Assembly: GCA_034521225.1 (NCBI GenBank) | Contig: JAXHMR010000002.1 | Span: 62,001-126,000, forward strand | Reading direction: 5' to 3' | DNA: 64,000 nt | DNA from: Woeseia sp034521225 | Lineage (GTDB): Bacteria; Pseudomonadota; Gammaproteobacteria; Steroidobacterales; Woeseiaceae | Part shown: in pieces, positions 1 through 8,998 of the stretch | Layout: every line of letters begins with the position of its first letter | Position numbering within the stretch: position 1 is the stretch's first letter | Translations under genes and position numbers: made by a program | The notes under the pieces: model-generated | Databases searched by the model: none | What the model was told of the DNA's origin: nothing | Seen by the model: the letters and a program-made list of their open reading frames with translations, nothing else

Positions 1-752
1 ATGCCGACCAGCTGGCCGGTATCGACCAGTGCGGTCACGTCACTCGGCCGGTCGACTTTCGTGGGCCGCAGTTCGGGATCCATCAGTGCCGAGGGCACCA
101 TCGAATTGCCGCCGGAGTCGGTGTTCTCGGTACCGGCGAGTGTCAGTATTGAACCGTCGGCACCGGCGCGCGCAATGCCATACAGCGGATTGAGCGGATT
201 GTTGCCGGTGTCGTTCTCCGAGCGCGACGGAATGATTGCACCGTTCAAGTTCATTGCGCGCGCCGGCGACATGCTGCGCTCCATGCCGCGCTTGAATGCG
301 CTGTCGGAATGAAAGGCGAGACCAAGGTCCTGGTTTGCATACGGCAGGCCGGTCAACGGGTCGTTTAAGCCAGGCACCATGTCGCCGGGCAGGCCGAGCC
401 TTTCGTAACCTGCGGTACCAAGAAAGTCCAGCTGGCCGCCTTCCTTGCCGACGAGTACGTTCGAGCCGGCGATATTGGCGCCGCCGGCCAGGTCGAAGCA
501 GATGAACGGGATTTTACCTGCGCCCTCTGTTGCGATGTCGCACGGGTTGTTGAGCAGCGGCTGCAAGTCGCCGGACAGCTGCGCGTAGGCCTGCCGCGGA
601 TTCGAGAACAGGCTCAAGATCCCGCCGCCGAGCGCGAACGCCGAGCCGCCGAGAAATCCCTGCGCCACGAAGTCGCGGCGGGTGATGGGCCGCCGGTGAT
701 CGGGGTGGCGCTGCGGCTCATCCAGATGCCGGACATTGCGTTTCCTCGCCAT
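1..752 (-). CDS. Tat-exported protein of unknown function (C-terminus beyond window)
   Basis: The frame is open from an ATG at 752 to the window edge, giving about 250 residues with no stop, so the gene is truncated at its 3' end. Residues 24-28 read TRRDF, followed by a small hydrophobic run (FLGGSAFALGGG) and then AYA-QL, a typical twin-arginine signal with a plausible cleavage site. Twin-arginine export implies folding, possibly with a cofactor, before transport to the periplasm. The mature part is rich in Gly, Asn and Asp and contains a segment FDLAGGANIAGSNV; I cannot assign it to a family with confidence, although a distant resemblance to exported DUF1501-type proteins is possible. It lies 35 bases downstream of the cytochrome-LamG lipoprotein gene and is probably the third gene of that minus-strand operon, which suggests a role alongside periplasmic haem proteins. 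Confidence 0.75.
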   Translation of the reverse strand, partial: MARKRNVRHLDEPQRHPDHRRPITRRDFVAQGFLGGSAFALGGGILSLFSNPRQAYAQLSGDLQPLLNNPCDIATEGAGKIPFICFDLAGGANIAGSNVLVGKEGGQLDFLGTAGYERLGLPGDMVPGLNDPLTGLPYANQDLGLAFHSDSAFKRGMERSMSPARAMNLNGAIIPSRSENDTGNNPLNPLYGIARAGADGSILTLAGTENTDSGGNSMVPSALMDPELRPTKVDRPSDVTALVDTGQLVG

Positions 753-787
753 AACTATTGCCTCGTATCCTTGAAGTCTTGAGTTTT

Positions 788-3295
788 CTACTGAACCAGT
801 GTCACGGCACTGCCGAGTACGGCAGCACATACGCCCTTGGCGATCGCACGGGTATTCGGGTTGTCCGGGCTGACCAGCAGCCGGTCGATCAGGTTGTCCG
901 GCCGTGCACCATCGCTGCTTACATAGCCGAGTTCATCCCGAACAACCGTGAAGTCGGGCTGCGTCTGAATCGCAATACCCATAACACGATCAATCAGCGG
1001 ATCGATGACCTGGTTCCGGTTGGTTCCCGAGTACGCGGTGGCAGGGTCCTGGTCGAAGTTGAAGTTGCTGAAGTACGTTGCAGCGTCCGGTCCTTCAACC
1101 AGCGCGTTGCAATACTCGATCGCAAGCTGCGCAACGGCGACCTGGTGCGAAGACAGGAATGTCTGGATGTTTTCGACTGCCGGCAAAGACTGGCGCAGGC
1201 TCTGGAACGTCATGTCGACCGCCGTGGTTTCCGGGTCGACGCCGGTCACCGTTGCCATCGTCGCGTTGATCTCGTCGAATGTGCGAATGCCGATTCGCTG
1301 CGCGGGCGGCAGATCCTCGGGTGTCACGACCAGCGCCGGATCACCGGTGCGCACATAGCTCTGCGTGCCGAGCAGGTCGAAAGTCAGGAAGAACTCGTCG
1401 TCCTCCGGTCCCTTCTCGAGTGGCATGACCGCGCCCAGCGCCGACAGCGGCTGGCCAAGTTCACCAAAGGCCGCCGTATCGAGGACGGCATCGAGGTTTG
1501 CGTAGCTTTGTCCCACGCTGACCTCATCGCCGTTGATGCCAATTCGCAGGCCCTGGATGGGTATGCCCTGAACCTGCTGCGACTCATCAAGCGTAATGAA
1601 GCGCGGCTCGTTGAACAGGTAACCGTAGGTATCGTATTGCGATACTTCAAACAGGATATAGGCAGTCGGCACATTAATGATGTCTTCAATGCTGAAGAGC
1701 AGGAAGAATTTTTCGCCGACGCCGACATCGAAATTCTGCACCACCTGTTCCGGCGTCAATGCGCGATTGTGGACCGCGACCAGCCGTATCGTGCCTTGCC
1801 ACAGGCCGCTGTTGGACACCTCGTTACCCAGCACAAAGGCAAAGGTATCCTGCCAGTCGACCAGCGACCCGCCAGGCACCGGGTCCTGTCCTGTTCGCAA
1901 TTCGCCGTTTACGAATGTGCGGCGGCCGTTGACCGGGCTGAATGTTGCGACTACGTGCTGCAGCGAGGCCTGCAGGACTTCCTCCGCCGAGGGAGTCGAG
2001 AGTGCCGGATCACCATTCAGGCTGGTCTCGGTACTCCGTAACAGGTGCTGGTAGTCGTACAATGTCTGCTGCAGCGTGAAGTTTCGTGCGTCGTCGCCGG
2101 CCGAGTAACTGACGATGCGCGCCATTTCCTGCGTGACATTCGCCGGCACCACCCACGCCTCGATTGAATACTCGCCCGTGCCCCGAATCAGGTCATGCAG
2201 TTTCTTGCTGGCCGATGTCGAGCCCTGTGCCTTGCCGTCGTTGACGGTAATGCCCCAGCCGCCGAACCAGGCGACATCGCCCGACAGCGTCAGGTCGATG
2301 GCCGGATCAACGCCGCTCGTGTCATAAGCGGTCGTGCCGCTGCCGGTCTTGAACTCCCACAGGGCAATCTGGTCGTTCTCGAAGCGGTTGCCGCCGGAGG
2401 CAATCGTGCCGTCGACGATGCGCAGTGCAAGACTGTTTATCAGGGCCGGATCGATTTCCGTCAGCGGTACTGTGTCAGCGAATGCCTGGATCGCGGCCTG
2501 CATCTCCGCCGCGGATGCAGCACAGCCCACGTCCCAGCAATTGTGGAATTCGTTACCGAGCCGCAGCACGAACCGGGAATTGGCCGGGTCATCAAGGTCC
2601 ATGCGCTGCTTCGCGGCTTCGAATGCTGCTTCGGCGTCCGCCTCGGCGAAGTACGGCTGCTGCGACGTCGGGGCCGACGACGTATGGCAGCCGGCGCAAT
2701 ATTCTTCAAGCAAGGGCTCGTGCACGAGCGTTGCAAAGTTCTGCACAGTAGCGTTCGCGTAGTTTTTGCTGGCGCCCGGCGCCGTGCTGACCGGCGCCTC
2801 GAGGACGATCTGCCGGCCACCCGTGGCGATCTCGCCGGCCCAGCCCTCAATCCATGTCGTCATGATGTCGGCACAGGCCTGTGCGCTCGACAGCCAGCAG
2901 TTGTGGCCGGTGCCGACTTTTTCCACGAGCCGCGAGTTGCCTGGCTGGGTCAGGCTCACAACTGTGTTTGCCGCTTCATAGGCAAGATTGACGTCATCGT
3001 TGCGTGCAAAAAGCGGTGTCTGGTTGACGGACTCGTTGTGGCAGGCGCCGCAGCGATTGCTCATGTGCACGTTGTCCCAGACATTCAATTTGAATGACTG
3101 CACATCGGCCGTGGCGGGTGGCGGGCCCTGGTAACCGACTGGCGGTGTCTCGCTCGTAACCGGGTTTTCCGTGGTCGGCGCGCCGCCGCCGCAAGCCGCC
3201 AGCAAAACGGCTGCCAATGCGGCCGTCGCCGATGCACGTAACGGGCGCTTCGTAAGAGCGGGAGTCGTCATTGAACGTACCTGTACCTGATCCAT
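788..3295 (-). CDS. Lipoprotein with duplicated c-type cytochrome modules and a LamG-like domain
   Basis: The protein has about 835 residues. A signal peptide ends in the lipobox LLAAC (Cys near residue 35), so it is probably a lipid-anchored envelope protein. Two haem c motifs are visible: CGACH (about residues 82-86) and CAGCH (about 200-204). Each opens a repeated module of about 60 residues that ends with a conserved NSR...HNCW stretch; the His in HNCW could be a distal haem ligand. Residues about 300-540 look like a LamG/concanavalin-type fold (ALWEFKTGSG, YSIEAWVVP, HVVATFSP, NGELR), usually a carbohydrate- or surface-binding domain. The start is taken as the ATG at 3295, preceded by AGGGG; a second ATG at 3271 also has a ribosome site. 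The gene begins 11 bases after the stop of the upstream mono-haem protein, so the two are likely co-transcribed. The substrate is unknown. Confidence 0.8.
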   Translation of the reverse strand: MDQVQVRSMTTPALTKRPLRASATAALAAVLLAACGGGAPTTENPVTSETPPVGYQGPPPATADVQSFKLNVWDNVHMSNRCGACHNESVNQTPLFARNDDVNLAYEAANTVVSLTQPGNSRLVEKVGTGHNCWLSSAQACADIMTTWIEGWAGEIATGGRQIVLEAPVSTAPGASKNYANATVQNFATLVHEPLLEEYCAGCHTSSAPTSQQPYFAEADAEAAFEAAKQRMDLDDPANSRFVLRLGNEFHNCWDVGCAASAAEMQAAIQAFADTVPLTEIDPALINSLALRIVDGTIASGGNRFENDQIALWEFKTGSGTTAYDTSGVDPAIDLTLSGDVAWFGGWGITVNDGKAQGSTSASKKLHDLIRGTGEYSIEAWVVPANVTQEMARIVSYSAGDDARNFTLQQTLYDYQHLLRSTETSLNGDPALSTPSAEEVLQASLQHVVATFSPVNGRRTFVNGELRTGQDPVPGGSLVDWQDTFAFVLGNEVSNSGLWQGTIRLVAVHNRALTPEQVVQNFDVGVGEKFFLLFSIEDIINVPTAYILFEVSQYDTYGYLFNEPRFITLDESQQVQGIPIQGLRIGINGDEVSVGQSYANLDAVLDTAAFGELGQPLSALGAVMPLEKGPEDDEFFLTFDLLGTQSYVRTGDPALVVTPEDLPPAQRIGIRTFDEINATMATVTGVDPETTAVDMTFQSLRQSLPAVENIQTFLSSHQVAVAQLAIEYCNALVEGPDAATYFSNFNFDQDPATAYSGTNRNQVIDPLIDRVMGIAIQTQPDFTVVRDELGYVSSDGARPDNLIDRLLVSPDNPNTRAIAKGVCAAVLGSAVTLVQ

Positions 3296-3305
3296 GGTCA
3301 AACCC

Positions 3306-4517
3306 CTACTGGCCCATGCAGTAAACGGCCGCTTCCGCGAACGTTTGCTTCATGCGGTAGCCTGCCTTGAATGACGTTACCATTTGGTCGACCTGGGACC
3401 GGTCAGTGGCATCCTCCGGCGCGCGCAGGCACACGGCGCGAAAAACCTTCTTGACCTGGCAGCTCGCAAACGCGTCGCTGTTGGCCAGCTCCTCGCCCAT
3501 GGACTTGGCGCCCGCGCCGCTGCCTGGCAGGGACGGATCCCAGCCGAGAAACTGGTTCTGTCCGGCGCGCCAGTAATTGTCCCAGCTGTCGTCGGGGGTA
3601 CGGAATCCGAACGGGAAGTTGTCTTCGTTATTAAAGTACTTGGGCTGCACCTGGCCCGGCGTGTATTCAATGCTGCCGGTATCCGGATTGAAATTGTAAT
3701 AGGCGAACGCCTGTGCCATCGGATCCATGCCGTTGTGACACCCGATGCAATTGTTCAGGAACAGGCGGCTATCGCCACCAGGACTGCGGCTGACATCCTG
3801 GCGAATCCGGTCCGGCGGCAGTTTCGTGTCATGGACCTGTTCCATGTCGTTGCACATGTGGTTCATCATCGTGAATCGGAACATTGCACGGTTCGTTCCC
3901 GCAACAAAGAAAGCTTCAGCCGCGGCACGAGTCGTCATCACGCCGGCCGTGGCTGAGGGCGGCAGGCCCGTCAGGGATGACTGAGTCGTCCTTATTAGCC
4001 CGGACTGCATGTCATGGTTGTTGTTCTCGAACGCTTCGTAATGGCTATTATTTGAGTTGGAATAGGGCGGCAAACCGAGCGACGGGTTGCCAATGTAAAG
4101 AAGGTCTGCCGACAGCAGCTGGTTGAACGGCACATCATCATCGCGAATCATACCGACGACCGTGGCGATGTAATCATTGAGTGGAACAAATGCGTCGCCT
4201 TCGCGGTTCGTCCAGGGCGCTGCAAAGTTTTTCAACGTAACGTTGTAGAAATTGGGGTTCGACATCGCGGTGTAGGCAGCGTTAATCGCGCCTGCATTAC
4301 CGGCCTGCACGTCCGCTTCCATTTGCACCAGCACTGCCTCGGTCGGCGGTACGCCGGCAAGGCGGTCATGTATGCGCTTCGCCTGCTCACGCGGGCCGGC
4401 GTCGGCTACCGAGAGCAGGCCAGTCGATGCCAAAACGATAATCGCTGCAAGGCATCGCATAGCCAGGTTTGTCCAGGGTGCTGCGAAATGCTGGTATGCT
4501 GTCGTCCTGTTATTCAT
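3306..4517 (-). CDS. Exported mono-haem c-type cytochrome-like protein
   Basis: The protein has about 403 residues. Its N-terminus carries a hydrophobic stretch (CLAAIIVLASTGLLSV) ending in ADA, consistent with Sec export. One haem c motif, CIGCH, lies at about residues 257-261, followed by a Met-rich context (NGMDPMAQAFAYY) that could supply an axial Met. Much of the remainder is rich in Asn and aromatic residues. It is the first gene of a minus-strand set with the cytochrome-LamG lipoprotein and the Tat-exported protein. ATG codons at 4523 and 4517 both fit; 4517 has GGA six bases upstream. The motif FAAPWTN occurs twice, once before the signal segment and once in the mature part, which is odd. 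I do not recognise the family beyond the haem motif. Confidence 0.7.
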   Translation of the reverse strand: MNNRTTAYQHFAAPWTNLAMRCLAAIIVLASTGLLSVADAGPREQAKRIHDRLAGVPPTEAVLVQMEADVQAGNAGAINAAYTAMSNPNFYNVTLKNFAAPWTNREGDAFVPLNDYIATVVGMIRDDDVPFNQLLSADLLYIGNPSLGLPPYSNSNNSHYEAFENNNHDMQSGLIRTTQSSLTGLPPSATAGVMTTRAAAEAFFVAGTNRAMFRFTMMNHMCNDMEQVHDTKLPPDRIRQDVSRSPGGDSRLFLNNCIGCHNGMDPMAQAFAYYNFNPDTGSIEYTPGQVQPKYFNNEDNFPFGFRTPDDSWDNYWRAGQNQFLGWDPSLPGSGAGAKSMGEELANSDAFASCQVKKVFRAVCLRAPEDATDRSQVDQMVTSFKAGYRMKQTFAEAAVYCMGQ

Positions 4518-5391
4518 ATTCATTCCATTAATTTTGCAATCCAACATCAACTGCGTGCGTATTCCATGCGCCAACTGCTTTCGAGACTATGTCGGAAGAT
4601 GAACCCCGCCACCGTGAATGCACTCACAATCCCGGCAGGAAGCGTCTTTCTCCCCGCGCTCACCCACCTGACCTGTACCCAATGAAGCAAGTGCTGTGCC
4701 ATGAATTGGACACCGACCCCGTCAGGCGGTAATCGCTATATAAATCAATAAGTAACGCATGAGAGTGCGGGTTGGCGCAGCACCGTGATATGTCAAGCGC
4801 TTGTCGTCGCATGCGCACAAGCATTGCGGGCGCATTCGCTAATTGATTGATTTCGCAGACGTGAGACGCTGTCGCCGTATGCAGACAGCTTGTCACAACG
4901 CGACACTGGAATTGTCAATGGAATGCCGTGTTGCCAACGCAGATCGGGGTGCATTCTGAGCAGCGTCGCTACGAACGTCGCCGCAAGTTGCGCTCATTGA
5001 GGAATCCAGTTGCATAGCCTGAAGTGCTGCCGGATCCGAACAGGGTGCGCGTGCGCAGCCCATTCGTGCAGACGCGTTCTGAATTTAACTTTGCGCACTG
5101 TCGTACATTCGAGACATTACAGCGCGCAAATGCCATCTCTTATACTGCCGTGCGATTCGCCACGGTTGCAAATGCGTGACATGCGCTCTGTCCTGGCTCG
5201 AGCGGGGTCTTTTGTGATCTCGTTAACGGTACAAACGCCTGTGCGCGTCCACTATTACCCGTTACTTAAACAGCGAATCAGCGGGCACGCAGGCATGGAC
5301 ATCCGGGACGACGGTACATTGCCCGTTACTCTACACGCGGATCATTACGAATCGCGTGCGACGATTCGCGTTTAAGGCCGAGGTAATCGAC
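4518..5391. other. Divergent intergenic region (874 bases)
   Basis: This region separates the minus-strand cytochrome set from the plus-strand HzsA-related gene and must carry both promoters. The short open frames inside it have no recognisable protein features and poor codon use, and I do not call them. A direct repeat of CCCGTTACT occurs near 5257 and 5329, about 72 bases apart. I see no convincing RNA gene, attachment site or long hairpin. Confidence 0.5.
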
Positions 5392-8082
5392 ATGAATACA
5401 GTCAAACGACCGGGTAGTGACGCAAGCGCTGGTGCTTTCAGGATACCGCTCTGTGTATTCGTGGCATTGTTGCTCGGGGCGTGCGGTGGCGGCGACGGTG
5501 TCAGTGTCGGCAGTGGTCAGGATCAGGACCCGGTTATTGTTGATTTTCCCATTGCGTACATCAAGGTTCCGCTGCCGGTGGATGACCAGGGTGTGTTCGT
5601 CGAATCCGATGCACGTGAATTGATCACCTTCAATTTCGGTGCTGACCTGTATTTCAGGGACCGCGCTTCACCCAGCGCCCTCGATATTAATATTACCGGG
5701 AATGAGACGAACGGCCTGGGCGCGGTTCGCGATATCGACATTTCCTGGGATGGCACTCGACTGCTGTTTGCCATGCGTGGGCCCGTGGATCTGGATCTCG
5801 ACCTCGATGACGAAGACCAGCCGACCTGGAATATCTGGGAGTACGATATTCCCGGTGCATCGCTGCGGCGTGTTATCGCGTCGGACCTGACGGCCGGGAT
5901 CGGTCATGATGTTGGTCCGAAGTACCTGCCTGACGGACGCATACTGTTTGGCTCGACACGGCAACTGCGCTCCAATGCCGTTCTTCTGGATGAAGGCAAG
6001 CCGCAGTTTGCGGCGCAGGACGAGGATCGCAACGAAGATGCATTCCTCCTGCACGTGATGAACGAAGACGGCACCGGCATTGAGCAGGTCAGTTTCAACC
6101 AGAGTCATGACATGGATGCGTCAGTCCTCGTGAACGGCCAGATCGTGTTCAGCCGATGGGACAATGCCGGCACCAATAATGTGATAAACCTGTACCGGAT
6201 GAACCCCGATGGTTCGCAACTGGAATTACTGTATGGCCAGAACAGTCATGCAACAGGCACCAACGGCGAGGTCATTCAGTTTCTGCAACCGCACCAGCTT
6301 GAAGATGGCCGCATCATGTCACTGGTGCGCCCGTTTACCGATACGGATGATGGCGGCGACATCGTAACGATCGATACCGACGTTTATGTCGAAAATACAC
6401 AGCCGAACCGGGATAACACCGGTCTTACGGGCCCCGCGCAGCAGGCAGCGACAATCAACGAGGTGTCGACGCTGGCTGGCTCACCGTCGCCGGGTGGGCG
6501 CTTTCGCTCAATCTACCCGGTGCAGGACGGAACCGGGCGAATACTGACCAGCTGGAGCCAGTGCCGCCTCACCGATATTGCACCACCCGCGGCCGGAGAG
6601 GTACGCCAGTTTTATCCGTGTACGGCCGCGAACCTCAGCTGATCCGAATCTGGAAGAGGCGGAGCCTGTGTACGGTATCTGGATGTACGATCCGCGAGAC
6701 GATACGCAGTTGCCGGTCGTGCCACCCGAGGCTGGTTTCATGATGACCGAGGTTGTGGCTGCGGACCCACGGTCTGTACCGCCAGTGATACTTGACAGTG
6801 AGAGCACGTTTGCCCCTGATCCGGACCTTGCCGCCGAGGGTGGGGCGTCATCAATATTCGCAGCGTTTACGATTTTGACGGTGGTGCAGTCGCTCAACAT
6901 ACCAGCGAGCCGCCGATCCGGGCAAACGACGGCTGCCGGGAGACCGGCCAGGTTCCTGCGCATCGTCAAAGCTGTGTCACTGCCGGATGATGAAGTACTC
7001 GATTTCGACAATACGGCTTTCGGACGCAGCGCACAGCAGGGCATGAAGGAAATCGTCGGGTACGCGCCGATCGAGCCGGACGGTTCGGTGATGGTGAAGG
7101 TGCCCGCGAACGTCGCTTTCGGTATCAGCGTGCTGGATGAAGACGGACGCCGCATAACCGCACGGCACCAGAACTGGCTGCAGGTCCGTCCCGGCCAGAT
7201 ACTCGAATGCAACGGTTGCCATGTGGCACAAAGCGGAATCTCGCACGGGCGCAGTGATGCATTTGCAGCCGCGTGGGCAGGTGCGCAGACCGTCGGGTCG
7301 CCGTACCCGAATACGCGCGCTGAATTCTTTGTGGGCGAGATCGGCGAGACCATGGCTGAAATTCGTGCCCGTGTAAGCTGTGCGACAACAGGCTGTTCGT
7401 CACTTGAGCCTTCGATGGACATCGAGTACGAGGACGTCTGGACCGACGAAATGTGGCCGGGCGTGCGCCTGATGAAACCTTTACGTATTCGCATCTGGAC
7501 CTGACAACATCACCACCGACAAGCCTGAATTGCCTGACGCAGCCGTGGGCGGCCAATTGCCGCATCGTGATCAACTATGAGACGCATATTCACCCGTTGT
7601 GGGTCGCCTCGCGTCCGGTGCTGGATGATATGGGCAACCCGGTGCTCGACGGTGCCGGCAATCCGGTGACGAACGACTGTGTGAACTGCCATTCGCCTGT
7701 TGACGACCAGGGCGCCGTGCGGCTGCCGGCCGCACAGCTTGATCTCTCGGATGGAATTTCGGCGGACGAGCCGGATCATTTCAATTCTTACCGGGAATTA
7801 CTGTTTCCTGATAACGAACAAGAGCTTAATATGGGCGCGCTGCAGGATGTCCTGGTTGAAAATGGTGTCGATGAAGACGGCAACCCCATCTTCGTCACCG
7901 TAACGGTCAATCCGTCCATGAGTGTGGCAGGCGCCAATGCGTCGAACCGGTTTTTCAGCCGTTTTGAAGCAGGGCAGAGTCACGACGGGTATCTTACTGA
8001 CGCTGAGCAACGCTTGATTTCGGAATGGCTGGATGTCGGAGCACAGTATTACAACAATCCCTTCGACGCTCCGGTTAACTAG
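5392..8082 (+). CDS. HzsA-related lipoprotein (hydrazine synthase alpha-like, two haem c motifs); frame broken twice
   Basis: The start is an ATG at 5392, nine bases after GAGGT. The signal peptide ends LLLGAC, so this is a lipoprotein. The next part (PIAYIKVPLP, GADLYFRDRASPSA, then beta-propeller-like blocks such as YLPDGRILFGSTRQ and NGQIVFSRWD) matches what is known of the hydrazine synthase alpha-subunit middle domain and its non-anammox relatives. Further on are haem motifs CNGCH (7208-7222) and CVNCH (7678-7692). The reading frame shifts near 6640 (FYPCTAANL continues as ADPNLEEAEP) and again near 7460-7490 (WTDEMWPG continues as PDETFTYSHLDL). Because the protein is continuous across both, I treat it as one gene of about 895 residues with probable sequence errors. 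No HzsB/HzsC-like partner is visible, so hydrazine synthesis should not be inferred; an extracytoplasmic redox role is more likely. Confidence 0.75.
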
Positions 8083-8166
8083 GAGTCTGCGCGGTAGAAA
8101 CGAATGAGGCGAGGGTGTCCCAGTTCGAGTCCGGTTTTTCGATCGTCTGAGGAGCATAGTGGTGAC
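8083..8166 (+). repeat. Dispersed repeat, copy 1 (inverted copy at 39310-39399)
   Basis: The segment beginning near AGGAGT and running through GAATGAGGCGAGGGTGTC, TTCGAGTCCGGTTTTT and CTGAGGAGC is about 85% identical to the reverse complement of 39310-39399, differing by substitutions and single-base gaps. It lies directly after the stop of the HzsA-related gene, while the other copy lies directly after the nrdJb stop. It contains no credible gene and resembles an intergenic dispersed element. Confidence 0.7.
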
Positions 8167-8194
8167 TATGTGACGAAGAGGATGAAACCGGGCC

Positions 8195-8236
8195 GATGGG
8201 GCAGCCGCAGCCCGTTCGGCTTCTACCGCGCAGACT
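8195..8236 (+). repeat. Short dispersed repeat, copy 1 (second copy at 34277-34318)
   Basis: A segment of about 42 bases starting GATGGGGCAGCCGCAGCCC and ending TACCGCGCAGAC recurs almost exactly at 34277-34318 on the same strand, with one visible difference. Here it lies just upstream of the SH3/beta-barrel gene and downstream of another dispersed repeat. It is probably an intergenic mobile or REP-like unit. Confidence 0.65.
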
Positions 8237-8260
8237 GCTGGCGGGCTTTCGGACTTCGGG

Positions 8261-8998
8261 CGCAGGTTTGCAGCCCTGCTCATAGTCCTGAGCCAGGTCG
8301 CCGCCGTCACGTTAGTCGAGGCTGCCGGCGATATCGCGACCGTTTCGGTCGCGGATCCCTTCCTGGAGTTGCATACCGGCCCCGGGCATGGCTATCCCGT
8401 GTTCCATGTCGTGGACCGTGGCGAATCGATCGGTATCGTCAAGCGCCGCACGGACTGGTTTTTGGTGCACCATGAAGGACGTGAGGGATGGACGCATCGT
8501 GGCCAGATGGAACGTACCCTGCAGCCGTCCGGCGCGAACATCGAGTTTTCCGAGGCCGGCCAGCAGGATTTCACGGACTCACGCTGGGAGGCCGGGCTTT
8601 TGGCCGGAGACTTCGGCGGCGCGAACATCATCTCCGTCTACGGTGGGTATTCGCTCAACCCCCACGTAGGCGTGGAAGTATGGGGTTCACAGATTCTGGG
8701 AAATTTTTCGAACGGCTGGATGGGCAGTGTTAATGTTATCCACGAAACCTGGCCCGACTGGCGAATATCGCCATTCTTCACACTGGGTGCAGGCGTCATT
8801 CAAACAAAGCCGAAATCGACCATTATCCAGGCCGAGGACAGGACGGACCAGATTGGTCATGCGGGTGCGGGGTTCCGGATTTATGCGACACGGCGCTTCA
8901 TTCTCAGGCTGGAATACAAAAGCTATGTCGTTTTTACCAGTCGCGATGACAACGAGGAAGTAGAGGAATGGAAAGCCGGTTTCGCGTTCTTTTTCTAA
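8261..8998 (+). CDS. SH3-domain plus outer-membrane beta-barrel protein; start unresolved
   Basis: The frame runs from about 8184 to a stop at 8998, but the first standard start codon (TTG, 8369) would remove a clear signal peptide encoded from about 8261 (RRFAALLIVLSQVAAVTLVEA, given here as two parts: RRFAALLIVLSQ and VAAVTLVEA). Either a base error has destroyed the start or the gene uses a non-standard codon. After the signal comes a bacterial SH3-like domain (ADPFLELHTGPGHGYPVF, then GWTHRGQ). The C-terminal half has alternating strands (EAGLLAGDFGGANIISVYGG, FTLGAGVIQ) and ends in FAFFF, a typical outer-membrane barrel terminus. The next gene starts inside its 3' end, so the two are translationally linked. 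It probably sits in the outer membrane as a structural or sensing component. Confidence 0.65.
   Translation, partial: RRFAALLIVLSQVAAVTLVEAAGDIATVSVADPFLELHTGPGHGYPVFHVVDRGESIGIVKRRTDWFLVHHEGREGWTHRGQMERTLQPSGANIEFSEAGQQDFTDSRWEAGLLAGDFGGANIISVYGGYSLNPHVGVEVWGSQILGNFSNGWMGSVNVIHETWPDWRISPFFTLGAGVIQTKPKSTIIQAEDRTDQIGHAGAGFRIYATRRFILRLEYKSYVVFTSRDDNEEVEEWKAGFAFFF

Noticed and set aside
758..2041. A 427-residue plus-strand open frame opposite the cytochrome-LamG lipoprotein
   Set aside because: It lies entirely antisense to a gene with a lipobox and two haem motifs, is rich in Arg, His and Val as expected for a reverse-strand shadow, and has no recognisable domain.
5010..5375. A 121-residue open frame in the divergent intergenic region
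   Set aside because: Cys- and Arg-rich with no family features, no ribosome site, and running into the leader of the HzsA-related gene.
5392..8082. Programmed frameshifting in the HzsA-related gene
   Set aside because: No slippery heptamer with a downstream structure was recognised at either break, and similar breaks occur throughout the window.
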